DNA of 64,000 nt from Taxawa tesnikishii (nom. ined.). Taxonomy: Eukaryota > Ascomycota > Dothideomycetes > Dothideales. This document shows positions 1 to 10,459 of this stretch, piece by piece (the first letter of the stretch is position 1; each line of letters begins with the position of its first letter). The stretch covers positions 186,001 through 250,000 of the forward strand of contig JAPDRO010000011.1 in assembly GCA_030247885.1 (NCBI GenBank), read 5' to 3'. The position numbers and the translations under genes are program-made. Under the pieces are notes generated by a model, which saw nothing but the letters and a program-made list of their open reading frames with translations, searched no databases and was not told where the DNA came from.

Positions 1-1012
1 GCAGCCCAAGACCGCTGGTAGCACGCCGAAAGGTTAGAAAGACGGCTTGCAAAACAGACGTAAAGAAACCTCGGAAGAGGGGAGAAGGTGTTTGCTGGTG
101 TTTTAGCTGTGCTGGGGGATGGTGGGTGCAAAGTAAGATGGACCAAAAACGAGAAAGGATAAGATTTGGGTATGAGGCGGAGCATATCGACGGGCAATGC
201 GAGCGTCTCCTGGCTTATCGTAAGTGCTGAACAAAACATTGCTGTACGTATGAAGCCCGTCAGACAAGCGGATGGCCAAGGGACCGGACCTACGTGTATT
301 TTCGTTATGCAAGGAGTTGCCAGAACGCTTGACTCACCCAGAGCTAGAGCTTAGAGTCTCTCTATCGATTTCTGTATCGCCCGGAGAAGCGGATGGAGAA
401 GAGTCAACACAGCGAGAGCGTAGCTCGAAAAAACGAGCACGGCGCATGAGAACCACCAAGCCAGAACAGAAGCTGGTAGAGCCCCTGTTGTCAACCGCAG
501 AGACGGTCATCTTGGATGCCGGATCTGACATATACGATTTCATCGCTGAGAGACGCCCGTGTCGTGCTGTAAGTCATGCAGAATCGCGTTTGCTACTATC
601 TTGTCTTCTTTCTAACAGTGCTTGCTCTATCAAATTTCAATTTCGGAAGGAACGGAACAATCACTCTATGATCGAGAATGCACAGGGCGAAGGAATTTTT
701 GATAAGACAATTATTGATTACTATTTGCGGCTGCTCGCAGCTTGTGCATTATGTATCCCTCCCCTATAAACATCACATACTCCTGTTTCCATGCTGTCGC
801 TATGTTTGTACATCCCACATCATCCCATCAGCCCATTCTCCCATCCACCGTACATGCATGTGCCCGTAACCCATATCGAGATCGCCACCCACGTCTCAAC
901 GCCGACGTGTGCAATCCAAGAACAAACGCCCTGACCCCGTCGCTAAATCGCAGCAGAACAAAAACAAAAACAAGCAAGCCCCTTCTTAATCTTCACCTCA
1001 CCATATTACCCA
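1..1012. other. Intergenic, no supported gene
   Basis: Open frames here are short, lack recognisable domains and have no convincing splice-linked partners. The longest plus-strand frame (272-769) is rich in charged and low-complexity residues and resembles no family I know. An A-rich stretch of repeated CAAAAA units near 955-980 lies just past the 3' end of the minus-strand DUF3433 gene and may belong to its 3' region. Confidence 0.5.
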
Positions 1013-3887
1013 TCAGACATCCCTCGCAACAACCCCCGCCCCATTCTCTCTGCTGACTCGATCGATACCAACCCACTCCCTTCCATCTCTGCCTACATAT
1101 CTTCCAAAGGCGAACCTCGGCTCCTCCAGCACGCCCATGCCGGCCACAGCCGTCAGCCTCGCTCTTCCAAAGCCTCTCACGCTATCCGCAAGGCTGACCT
1201 TGCTGCCCGCAACCCTCTGATCCTCATGCATACTGACCCTCTGCCCATCCGGCGCGCTCAGTAGTCTCGTGACCAGACTCGTCTTGGTTGCCGGAGCACG
1301 GAACGCCATGTCGGTGAGCAACCTGCTCTGATGCACCAACGCGATGACGTCAGCGATAGAGCGCGCCTCGACGGGCAAACCGCGCTTCTTCTTCGATGTG
1401 TAGATGAAAGTGTAGGAGAGCGCGTACAGGACCAAGAAGACGGTGAGGGCATAGAAAGCTGGCATGTGACCGTAGACACGGACGCGTTGCTGAGCGACGG
1501 AGAACTGGGCCCAGAAGACACCGCCTGCAAGGATGGGCAAGGTTGCTGCGAGTAGGGTGGTGAAGCTGAGGAGCGCGACGCGGTAGTGGCGGTTGGTTGT
1601 CGCCTTCAACGTGACGAGTACCAGGCCGTCGGAGGGATAGGAGAGGAGAAGGGATTCTTCAGCGAGGGCGCCGTCGGGTTTACGAAGGCTGGCGTAAGGC
1701 TGCAGACGCCTGAAGGCAAGGTCGATAGAGTACCAGAAGAGGAGGCAGAAGAGTCCGAGAATGGCGGGGATGAAAGAGTAGAGGAAGTTGGCAGAGGAGA
1801 ATCCGGCGGTGTTGACGGGAACTGGAAGGTCGGGTAGGAAACCGGAGCGGATGGCGGTGGCGGGAAGGTAGGAGACAACGAGGAACGCCAGGAGCAGAAC
1901 GATAGCAGTAACGGCCCACAAGGTGGTGAAAGTGGGCCGGAGGAACCAGGGAAGGTAGACAGGCGTTGACTCAAGTGGGTTGATGGGCGCCTTGGAGTCG
2001 TAGGTACCATGGCTGTGTCGTTGAGACTCTGGATCCGTGTTGGTGTTGGAGTACCGGCTTGTCGGAGGGGCAGCTTCTCGCGGATACGCCCATCTTCAAG
2101 CATGTACTGACGTACTGGGCGGTTCGGCGCACCGAGGGTGTGGAAGATTTCGTTCGGACGTTGCGAAGTGTGCCAATAGCCAAGGCTGTCCAGACGATCC
2201 GCAAGCCGCTCGCGCAACTCTGTGTGATCGCTATGGATGCTGTGTTGAGCGTAGGTGTCCAGGACATTGCTGCGCTCGAGTAAGACCAGAATGTCAGCCA
2301 TGCTGACAGGATCCCACTTGAGTCCAGTTTGTCGCTTCCGCAGGTAGATGAAAAGAGCAACCAACGCGGCAAGGAGGAAGACGTAGAGGACAATTGTGGT
2401 CCAGATGGTGCCCTGAGTGGCCAGCCACACCCACCTCTGCCTATAGTAGACGTTGAAGCAAGTAGCCAGAAGCGGAATGGTGAAGAGACTAAGCCAGGAT
2501 ACGAAGAGAAAGGTACCAATGACCAGCTGGCCGGCCTTGAAGTGTGCAAAAGTTGGCAATGTGAATCCGGAAGGGTACATTGGCAACAAAGGCCCGTGGC
2601 TTCTGCTCGCTGGCGAGTTGCAAGTCAGAGCAATGAAAGGAGCAATCCTGTAGACTGCGAGTTCAATCTCGAACAGCCAAAGAAGAAGAATCATCCCCAG
2701 CAACGTTGGCAGATACTGGAAGACGAAATAGCGGCCATCGCCAAACCCGCCGTAGTCCCACAAACTGGTGTGAATGCGTGACCATATGGCGCAAAACATG
2801 AGAGCGGCCAAGAAGAGAGTGAGGAGGAGGATGTATAATAGTAGTGATGCAGGCCGCAGTATGGCAGGTAGGAATCTCAGCGGTTGCTGGAAGGAGTCGG
2901 GCGCAGGATCGAAAGGTACGAAGAGCTCAGGTACAGGTGATTCTGGGACGGATTAGCTTGTGTCAATGGGAAACGGCAAGGCTGCTTCGCACAATACATA
3001 CGCTGAGTCGGAGGCTGCGCACTACTGCGTCTGGGAGAGCGCGGCGGTATGGGCAGAGGTTCGTCGAATCTCTCATAGTCATGTGCACCAAAGGCCGCCT
3101 GCGGCGATGTTGTGCAGTTCTTCAGCTCTTGTGTGCCACTCGTCGGGTCCGGAAGGGGTTGGTATTGGATCATGCAAGCCAAGGATCTCGTAGCTCTTGG
3201 GCCGTCCCCGCCGGATAAACGTTGTCCTGGATAGGCTCTGCTGCCTCTCACTTCCTCGTCTCTCGTCAACTGGTCCAGAGCGAAGTGAATATACGGAGTG
3301 TCGTCCACTCCCGGTGTGGGCGCGTTCTCCTCACGGCTGATCTCCTTGGCGGCAGAGCTCATGGAGAATCTCGGGTCAATGGGTGATTTGCTTGGTGTCG
3401 ATGCCTCGTAGACTGTGCTTGGTACCGGTTTCCTTCTGATTGGGGAGTGTCGTCGTCCAGTCTGGAGCGGGTGAGGAAGTGCGGGCACTTTGTCCATGGC
3501 GGATCCCGCTTGACGGGCTCTCTCGGTAGAGGATGACCGTCTCTTTCCCGTCCCTCGCATGGGAGACTGCTGCCGCTCTGGTGATGGGTTGGCAACATAC
3601 TCACGGGATTGTGAAGGTGTCCGGTATCGGGAAGGTGGGGTCTGGAATCTCTGAATAGGAAGGAACGACTCGGATCTTTGTCGGTCTTCGGAGTGTTGTG
3701 AGGTAGAGGAGAGGGAGTAGTAGTCTTCTGACGCTGCAACTGATCTGGCAGAACTTGTGTGCTGCAGAGTGGGTTGCGACACTGTGGCGTTGCGCTGTCA
3801 GCACTTTCCATGTGATCCTACAGTGACAGTCGCAAGCAACTTACCGTTGGTTTGCTTCAACTGGAGAGCCTCGAGAGAGGAAGTCAT
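1013..3887 (-). CDS. DUF3433 double-repeat integral membrane protein
   Basis: Fungal membrane protein of unknown function with two copies of the DUF3433 unit (paired hydrophobic helices, then a loop and an R-S-I-A-D or S-M-A-D motif before a helix). I read exons 3887-3845, 3781-3002 and 2942-1013. Intron 1 starts GTAAGT and ends CACAG; intron 2 starts GTATGT and ends CCCAG after a CTAAT branch site. The first 270 residues are a Ser/Pro-rich, probably disordered cytosolic tail. Between the repeats the frame slips by one base near the C4 run at 2067-2070; one more C would join the upstream REKLP to a downstream SRYSNTNTDPE in continuous coding, giving about 917 aa. The break could instead be an unrecognised intron, but no good donor-acceptor pair fits the phase. 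Family assignment is by recognition of the repeat; the cellular role is unknown. Confidence 0.8.
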
Positions 3888-4444
3888 TGCAACGGCAAAC
3901 GAAGAATACGGACGGACAAACGAAGGACACGAACGGGCAAACGGTCAGCGCTGAAGGAAGCATCATAGTGCAGTAGATAACGGGGCATCATAACGGTGGT
4001 TGCTGATCACACGGCGAGGGGCTGGTCGAAGGCGGGATGCGATGCGATGCGCTGGCTGGTTCCCGTGCGGTATGGCTGGGAAAACAGGATAGCGCGTCCC
4101 ACCCAGCAGGAACCGCTCATCTGTGCGTCAGGATCTGCACCTGTCCCATCCATATTGCCCGAAACATCAATTTAAATGTTTCATATGTTACTTCCTATAG
4201 ACGTTTGTGTTTGTTCTGTTAGTTAACAGAATGTGGTATAGAGCAGGGAGCGGGAGAGTGGTTGCAGCGCCACGACGCGACGCGTAACAATTGATTTGAT
4301 GGATTGATCGACGCGCCAAGACTGTCGTTCATCGCTTCCCGCCGCTCCGCAAACTGCCGTCTCCCGCCCGTTGCTTCCTCCCTTTCATCGTTCCCCACCA
4401 CATACTCTAACTTTCGGAGTCGCTCCCATGCATATTATATTGCC
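3888..4444. other. Intergenic between two minus-strand genes
   Basis: Upstream region of the DUF3433 gene and 3' side of the aminotransferase. It contains an imperfect array of CGGACAAACGAA-like units around 3890-3945, just upstream of the DUF3433 start. No gene supported. Confidence 0.5.
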
Positions 4445-5652
4445 CTACAACTTCCAACCCTTGACTATGCCCAACCCGCCCTTTTCGTTGCCATAGAGTG
4501 GCATCGTTCCGGGCGTACCCGCCTGCGCCCTTTCCATGATCTCTAAACCCATCTCCAGTTCTTTCTCAGTGACGGTCAGCGGTGGTGCGATCCTGAAGGT
4601 CCCGCCGAACGACGGCAAGGTGGCAATCTGAGCCCAGATGCCCAGCGCTGTCATTTTGCCTGCGATGGCGGCTCCTAGTTCAGGCGCTGCCGCTTTGGTT
4701 ATGGGATCACCAATAATCTCAACACCGGCCATCAGGCCCCGTCCACGGACATCCCCAATGCAGCCATATCTGGAACGACGCCATCCCCGTCGTGCTGGAA
4801 CCCGAACATATCTCCGGATCTGCCGATGGCCGTCTGGGCTTCGTCCACAATCAACAGCATGTTGCGCAGTTCGCAATGCCTCTTCAGGACTTTGAGGTAT
4901 CCATGTGGCAATGGATGCATGCCGGCAGAAGACAGGATCGGTTCTACGATTACAGCAGCCAAGGATCCTACGGTTTGCTGGTCGATCAAGGAAAACCCAT
5001 AGTCGAGCTCCGTCCGCCAGTCATGGCTTCCATCTGCGTTGCGAAAGATGGAGCGGTACGCGTTCGGGGACGCGAACATGAAGCTACCCGGTGTCATCGG
5101 TCCGTAACCGGGACCTCTACTATGGTACGTGGCGGCGTTGGCGTCAGATGTCATGCCATGCCAACCGCTTCGAAGACCGATGATCTCGAACTTTCCAGTA
5201 TACAGCTTTGCAAGTCTGATGGCAGCTTCGTTGCTCTCCGGGCCTACAGACACAGTCAGCAAGTCATTTGAAGCTTCGATCGTCCGTTGAGCACACTGGC
5301 CTGTAGAGAGAAATAGAGCTTTGTCAAGACCCTCAGGTAAGAGACTGGTAAGTCGTTTTGCCAGATTGACAACAAGAGACGAGACCATGGGGCTGAACAG
5401 GTGATCGAGGGACTCTGCATGTTCGGTGATTGTCTTGACGATCTCAGGGTTGCCATGGCCGATCAAGCAGGATATTTGACCAGACGTCCAATCCAGAATA
5501 CGATGACCAGAGCTGGTCGCTATGTAGCTGCCTGTAGCAGACGTGACGAGCTCCGGATGGAATGACGTGCCAAAATTCAGCAGCGTCTGCTCACCTTCCC
5601 GTTTCAGCTGTTCAGCGTCCTCTGCTGAAAGACTCGCATATGGTCCGGCCAT
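4445..5652 (-). pseudogene. Class III PLP aminotransferase lacking the lysine segment
   Basis: Relative of fold-type I class III aminotransferases or dialkylglycine decarboxylases. The start at 5652 gives a good N-terminus. Visible blocks are the T-G-S-Y-I/D-W-T-S-G-Q region, the STG cofactor loop, GLRSGWHG, and a VDEAQT motif that supplies the cofactor aspartate. At about 4763 the reading passes straight from VVPD to the C-terminal GCIGDVRGRGL block in another frame. About 95 residues usually lie between these, including the Schiff-base lysine (S-K-T-L-G) and the T-H-x-S-D-P loop, so catalysis is not possible as read. A 57-base in-frame insert at 5300-5244 interrupts the STG/ESNEA junction. 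It ends CTGAC...TGTAG like an intron but would need a GC donor. Either a real deletion pseudogene or a collapsed assembly segment. Confidence 0.75.
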
Positions 5653-5704
5653 GTTTCTACGCTACGTAAGAAGTAGCGTGAGCGCTTGTGAACGAAGATG
5701 AATA

Positions 5705-5732
5705 GACAATTGACAATCGACAATTGACAATT
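5705..5732. repeat. 7-bp tandem repeat (GACAATT)x4
   Basis: Four head-to-tail units of GACAATT, the second ending in C, lie 53 bases upstream of the aminotransferase start. They sit in the region that also faces the Zn2Cys6 remnant. Short unit, nearly perfect copies; possibly a variable promoter microsatellite. Confidence 0.85.
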
Positions 5733-6147
5733 GATGCAAACGGTGGGAAGACTCAGAATTTGAATTATCCTTCAGCTGTATCGGAAAGCACTGGTATATG
5801 TGCTTACTGTGGATATAATGAGGGGCTGCATGGCGAACAACCGATGGAGAGGTTCGTTGTCCGCGGGGTGAAGCGTCCCAAGCAGAATACGAGCCTGACC
5901 ATCAGAAGCTCTCCGGTATTCCATCGGACAAAGTTCTCCGACGGAAGACTCGACTTTCCAGACAACGTACGGCAACCATCTTCCCTTTCCAATACCAGCA
6001 ATTCGCTCACACCGCCGCCATCGTTCTACCTCAGTCTCTTGAAGTCAATTGGGAAAATCCTAGCTCTCCGACCGTGTTCCTGCCGAATGAAGGTTCTTCT
6101 TTTCCTTAATCAAGTCCGCAACCGCCCGTTAGAGACCAAATCCGACA

Positions 6148-6153
6148 TATATA
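6148..6153 (+). promoter_or_regulatory. TATA-like box before Zn2Cys6 remnant
   Basis: TATATA about 30 bases upstream of the first codon of the zinc-cluster frame. The spacing is compatible with a core promoter, which supports a formerly transcribed gene here. Inference from position only. Confidence 0.35.
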
Positions 6154-6177
6154 GCGGGCAACGACGCGGCGTCTTCT

Positions 6178-6471
6178 TTGCCTCCAATCAGCACAGGTCG
6201 GCCGTATCAGTCACGCAAGGTTGCTGCTTGTGATAGATGCCGGCAACGGAAAGCTCGCTGCCATATCAACGTTCTTGGTCAATCATGCAGTCAATGCCGT
6301 GATAGGCAATTACCGTGTCTTTTCTCGGACCACCGCTCTCAGGGAGCCGTCAGTCTGCCGGTGCTCGTAGAAAGCCATTCGACACAGCTAACGAACGGCT
6401 CTGCGTTGGTATGGGTCCTAACCACAACCACGGCCTACCACACTGGTCCGTGGACAAATCAGGATCTTTGA
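6178..6471 (+). pseudogene. Orphan Zn2Cys6 DNA-binding domain, start codon absent
   Basis: A textbook Gal4-type zinc cluster is readable: C-x2-C-x6-C-x8-C-x2-C-x6-C, beginning CDRCRQRKARC about 18 residues into the frame, preceded by a basic lead. The frame opens with TTG CCT CCA where ATG would give a natural Met-Pro-Pro N-terminus, so the start may have been lost by one substitution. Alternatively an upstream exon joins at the CAG near 6190. After the cluster only about 55 non-descript residues remain before the stop, and no fungal transcription-factor middle region follows. The convergent tannase gene ends at 6577. Most likely a truncated regulator. It may once have controlled the adjacent aminotransferase or esterase, but that is a guess from position. 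Confidence 0.6.
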
Positions 6472-6576
6472 CTCAGCTTTCAGAAATCCCGCAAAAAGCG
6501 CGACAAGTTTTGTCTTCTATTCGAATCCTCATTGCATTTCAGCACACTTTATTCCACAAGACAATTCTTCCCCGCT

Positions 6577-8322
6577 TCAATACACCGGCAACTTGATAGC
6601 ATCGAGATCGTAGAGCCATGAGTTGATGCTCCTCTGGTCGTACATACACTCCATGGTGCCGTTCCTCCACAGCGGCCTCAACGGCCAACCGCAAATCTGT
6701 TCGTTGGCGCCCTGATTCTCGCCCGCCAACACCGTCGCATTCAGCGTCTTCGGCTCGACGCCCTTCTCAACCCAGTCGATCAGCACAGCAAGGTTGGTCT
6801 GCGGGAACGGTCCGTTCGGCTGATTGGCATTGGCGCTGCAGTGTGCGGCGCCAGGGACGAGGAACAGCCTGTACCAATCGTTGAGCGCGGCGACGCTGGC
6901 GTTGTAGCTAAGGTTCGGGTACATAACGCTGCGGACGGATTCGTAGTAGCACACGGAGGAGGCGGTCGGGATGCTGTTGTCGGATTCGCCGTGGAAGTGC
7001 AGGACCTTGCCGCCCGCGCTGTGAAAGGGTGTCAGGTCGGGCCAGGTCGTCTGCAAGGTGTCTTCGTAGCGCTGCCAGCCGTCGATCATCCAGGCCTTGA
7101 GCGTGTCATATGTCACACTGTCGAGATTGGGAAGTGTGGACGCGTTCACCATCTGGAGGAAGCGGGTTACGAATTCGGCGCCGAAGGCGTTGACTTCGAG
7201 CTCCCATTGGTTGGTGCTGGAGTTGTACTGCGTCGCGGCGTCGGCGAAGGAAACGGAGGCCGGCTGGTAGGAGTAATAGACACGACGGCCGTGCGTATCC
7301 TTCAATCCATCAATGATAGTGCGTGCAACATTGACGCCTTGGGCTGTTACAGTGCCGTTCTGCGCGGGCGTGGCCGGAGAAGGGATTGAGACTGTCGATG
7401 CGGGCACAGCAGGGCAGGAGTACGGCTGGCCGATGGTAGAGTTCATGTTGAACTGCAGCTTGCACAGATCGGAACGCGCGACCACGCCATCTGTCTTGCC
7501 GTCGAGCGGGTCGCATGCCGCAATCGTCAGATTGGTGATCTTCTCCAGCTCGCATGGTGGCGGGTAGTAGCCGAGTGTCTGCTCGACGACGTTGGAAAAC
7601 AAGTGCTGGACCTGCTGGAAGGAGAAGCGGAAGGCGGGAGCGCCAGTAATGGCACCGTCCCATTCGTCGGCATACCGCTGTACCTGACTCCATCCTTCAC
7701 GTCCGCCCTCGGAGCATCCCTGGTAGTATGAGTACAACTTGGTCGAGTTCATATTGAAGAAGTGTTTGGTGAACTCCTTGCCCAGCACGCTGAGTTCGTG
7801 GATACCCTGGTAACCGAACATGAATAGGTGTTCCCAGTTCGTGGTACCGTTCTCGATCAAGAAGACAGTGTCGAAGTTAGTCGAGAAGCTGCCGAATCCG
7901 CCATCCGTAATACCAGCCACAGCGCCATAGATGATGCCTCCAGGAAGCGAGCGGTTGCCCGAGTTGATGGCGTATCCACCGCCGCCAGTAGAGAGTTAAC
8001 GATTCTGGAAGTTTGCAGGGGTGGGGAGCCAGTACGTGACATGAACCGTGTCGTTTCGGCCTGTATGAGAGTAGGCAAAGGTGACGTTGCAGTAGTCGAA
8101 CACGGCGTCCGGATAGAAGTTTTGGCCCTTGACCTGGGCACCCCTGACAGCAGTCGCTACGACAGACGAGGGATCGATGGTAATCCCATTGTAGAAGTCA
8201 TCCGAGGGCAGCGCTGCTTGGGCATAGGAGACCGTGCAGACGGAATCGAGGGTAGCATTGCTCGAGAGGGCAGCGGATGCCGCAGCGGTGAAGGCCGCCT
8301 GGGCCAGGAACGAAGAACGCAT
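6577..8322 (-). pseudogene. Tannase/feruloyl esterase family, one in-frame stop
   Basis: Secreted serine esterase of the tannase/feruloyl-esterase family, which cleaves ester bonds of plant phenolics. The ATG at 8322 begins a signal peptide of about 20 residues with an Ala-rich core. Family marks are all present: GCSEGGREGW with the nucleophile Ser and its neighbouring Cys, a GESD aspartate block, and PGAAHC with the catalytic His and partner Cys, so the CS-D-HC triad is complete. The C-terminus reads SINSWLYDLDAIKLP. One TAA at 7998-7996 interrupts the conserved NR-x-LSTGGGGYAIN stretch about 108 codons in, and both sides are in the same frame with no splice signals around it. Coding quality elsewhere is excellent, so this is a young nonsense allele or a single wrong base. 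About 580 residues without the stop, normal for the family. Confidence 0.75.
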
Positions 8323-9098
8323 CCGGAACTCTCAAGATGAGGTCTCGGGATGAGTGGCGATGTTTGCTGCTGGTGGAGAATGAGCCAGGGCAGAACAGTC
8401 CTCCAGTGAAGAAGGCATGGCTGATATATAATCCACGCTGCTGAAATCCATAGCAATCTGAAGAGGGGTAAAGGCCTTAGAGAACATCCGAAGTACGGCG
8501 TGTTTGATCATTGCCACCGCCAGGGTCATACCGTAGATTTCGGGATATAGTAATATCCCCAGCCCGTTATGTCGGCCTTCATTGCTCGGAGTACCTGCAT
8601 CCCAGGCATAGTCTGAGCCACACTCTCCACGCAGAAAAGCAAGCCTCGTACGCGACTGGAGTCCGTAGCTTGACTCGGACAGGGTCAACAGCGGACCGGT
8701 TGAATTGTTTGCTGGTAAAGGGCCGCGTAAGTGTCCATGCTGTATGCAGTTGTTGTTAGTCTTCCCCACTCTCCACGCTCTCCGCTCCCCGCTTTGCTCT
8801 CCACGTCCCACACTTTGCTGCGCATGTCGTGCAGGTTAAATGATTTACCGAAGGCTTCATTTCACAGGTGGTTCGGTTGGAGAGCAAACACGGTAGCGGA
8901 CGAATCGACTGTGGACCAAAATGCACCACTACTTAGGCCATCAGTTAGCCCTGCATGCGCCCGGCAGGGCAGAAGACTGAGTTCCAGACGAATCGTTGCC
9001 CCTGGAGCTTTTGAAGCAGCACAACGTTAAGGAAACACCGAGGAGATGCAAGCCGTGACCGGGAATGGGGCACGATGGATAGAAATGACCCTTCCGTT
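8323..9098. other. Intergenic, esterase upstream region
   Basis: Region between the tannase start and the hydrolase 3' end. Reading frames are short and featureless on both strands. No recognisable gene or repeat. Confidence 0.5.
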
Positions 9099-9966
9099 CT
9101 ATGCTCCCTTCACCTCTCCATCCGCCTTCTCCCCGGCGCATCTCCTCAACACCGCCGCCAACTTGTCCGGCATGCTCAAAAAGGACTATGCGAGCATTGC
9201 AGGGTGTACTTTTCAAATCTATCCTCGCCCGTCTCACGCACCATCATCTCCTGCTCGGACAGTCGGATGGCCTTGTCCTCACTGCAGAACACGTATGCCG
9301 CAGGGACGTCTCGCCAGGGCTCATAGGTGACACTGAGCCCGGCGGCTTGTGCGGGCATGATTTTGAGATGCTCGACGGCGGAGGCGGCGAGGGGAAGAGG
9401 GACATCGTGGTAGAAGAATTCGATGGGACGGTGGGTGTAGAGGACGCCGTCCTGCGGCTATAATGTCAGAGACTGGAATCTGACTGCAGCATGCGAGAGA
9501 CGGGCGGGCAACGTAGAGATGTAACAAGCTCTAAACTGTGCCACGGGTGGGAACTCCGACTTACTTTCATCAACGGCCGCAGCTCAGGTTCGCCAGTGAG
9601 CATAAGCCCTCCGCCTATCTTCGGTACGAAAGCCGTGACATAGACCAATTTCACCAGCCTCCCTTTTCGCTTTCCTGCCACGCTCTTCAACACCTCCCCA
9701 ACAGCCTCAGTTCCTTGGAATCCACCGAAGCTGTGCATGACGAGAATTACGTCATTCCGCTCCAACTCGCGCTCTAGTACGTTGCGGATGGCCTTGAGAT
9801 CATCGCTATACTGGTATGTGGCGATGTCACCGCCGTAGCACGGTAGCGTGAGGGCTGCGACCCGGTAACCTGCCTCTTCGAGATACTTTGTAGTGAAGGA
9901 GAAGTGCCAAGCGGAATGATGGGCGCCGGGCACGACGACGAAGGTTGGCTTAATTCTGGGAGCCAT
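9099..9966 (-). CDS. Alpha/beta hydrolase, small esterase-like
   Basis: Serine hydrolase of the AB_hydrolase_6 type, related to methylesterase-like fungal proteins. ATG at 9966; exon 1 runs 9966-9565 and exon 2 from 9457. The intron has a GTAAGT donor and a CTGACATTATAG end. Seen: an HSAWHF oxyanion-type loop after VVPGAH, the nucleophile elbow HSFGGF near residue 79, and SHSPF carrying the likely catalytic His. Directly after SHSPF the frame meets TGA at 9176. The A5 run on the plus strand (9178-9182) is the obvious place for one lost base. With it, LSMPDKLAAVL follows and the protein ends at 9099 with 253 aa, the expected C-terminal helix. As read it is 227 aa and keeps its triad. Substrate unknown. 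Confidence 0.75.
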
Positions 9967-10459
9967 GGAATGATTGAGGTGTTAGTCGTGGGCCAGAACA
10001 GCGTTGCCGGTATGCGATTGCCAATCAGCTAAACTCAGAGGTAGGACGGTGCAACATGTCAGCTATTTATCAACATCGAGCTGACAAAGCAACGATAGGC
10101 GGGCAGGAGGCCTCTCTTGCTCTGGTCCGTAGCAGTGTCTAACAGCTTCAGCTCAGGCGTCCAGTGTCGCACGGTGGATGCTACGGGAGCAATCCATTAG
10201 CGGTAAATAGACGTCTTCAGCAACTCCTGTAGCTGCAGTTGCAGCTCGTCAGGTTTCTGTAGCGTGGTACGGTGGCTAACTTAATAGATCCTCCTCTAGT
10301 ATTAATTAGTACTAGAGCGCGGTCCTCGGAGTCTTCCGGAATATCTCTTGGCAAAATCTTTAAGACTTGTATAGTAGTAAGAGCAGTGAAAGCCCGAAAG
10401 AATGTTGAAGCAAAGTAAATTGGCGTAGGCTGTAGAATCTAAAACATTCGACGTTCATC
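9967..10459. other. Intergenic with imperfect palindromes
   Basis: No gene. Two imperfect inverted sequences are visible: one built on AGCTGCAGTTGCAGCT near 10230 and one at 10294-10317. The rest appears unstructured. Confidence 0.5.
10294..10317. repeat. 24-bp imperfect palindrome
   Basis: CTCTAGTA and TACTAGAG arms surround an AT-only centre (TTAATTAG). Only two positions fail to pair, one mismatched pair. It lies in a gene-free gap between the hydrolase and desaturase. Could be a binding site for a dimeric protein or a terminal remnant of a mobile element; no partner copy was found. Confidence 0.5.

Noticed and set aside
272-769. 165-codon open frame on the plus strand
   Set aside because: No domain, charged low-complexity text, no splice partner, and no recognisable start context.
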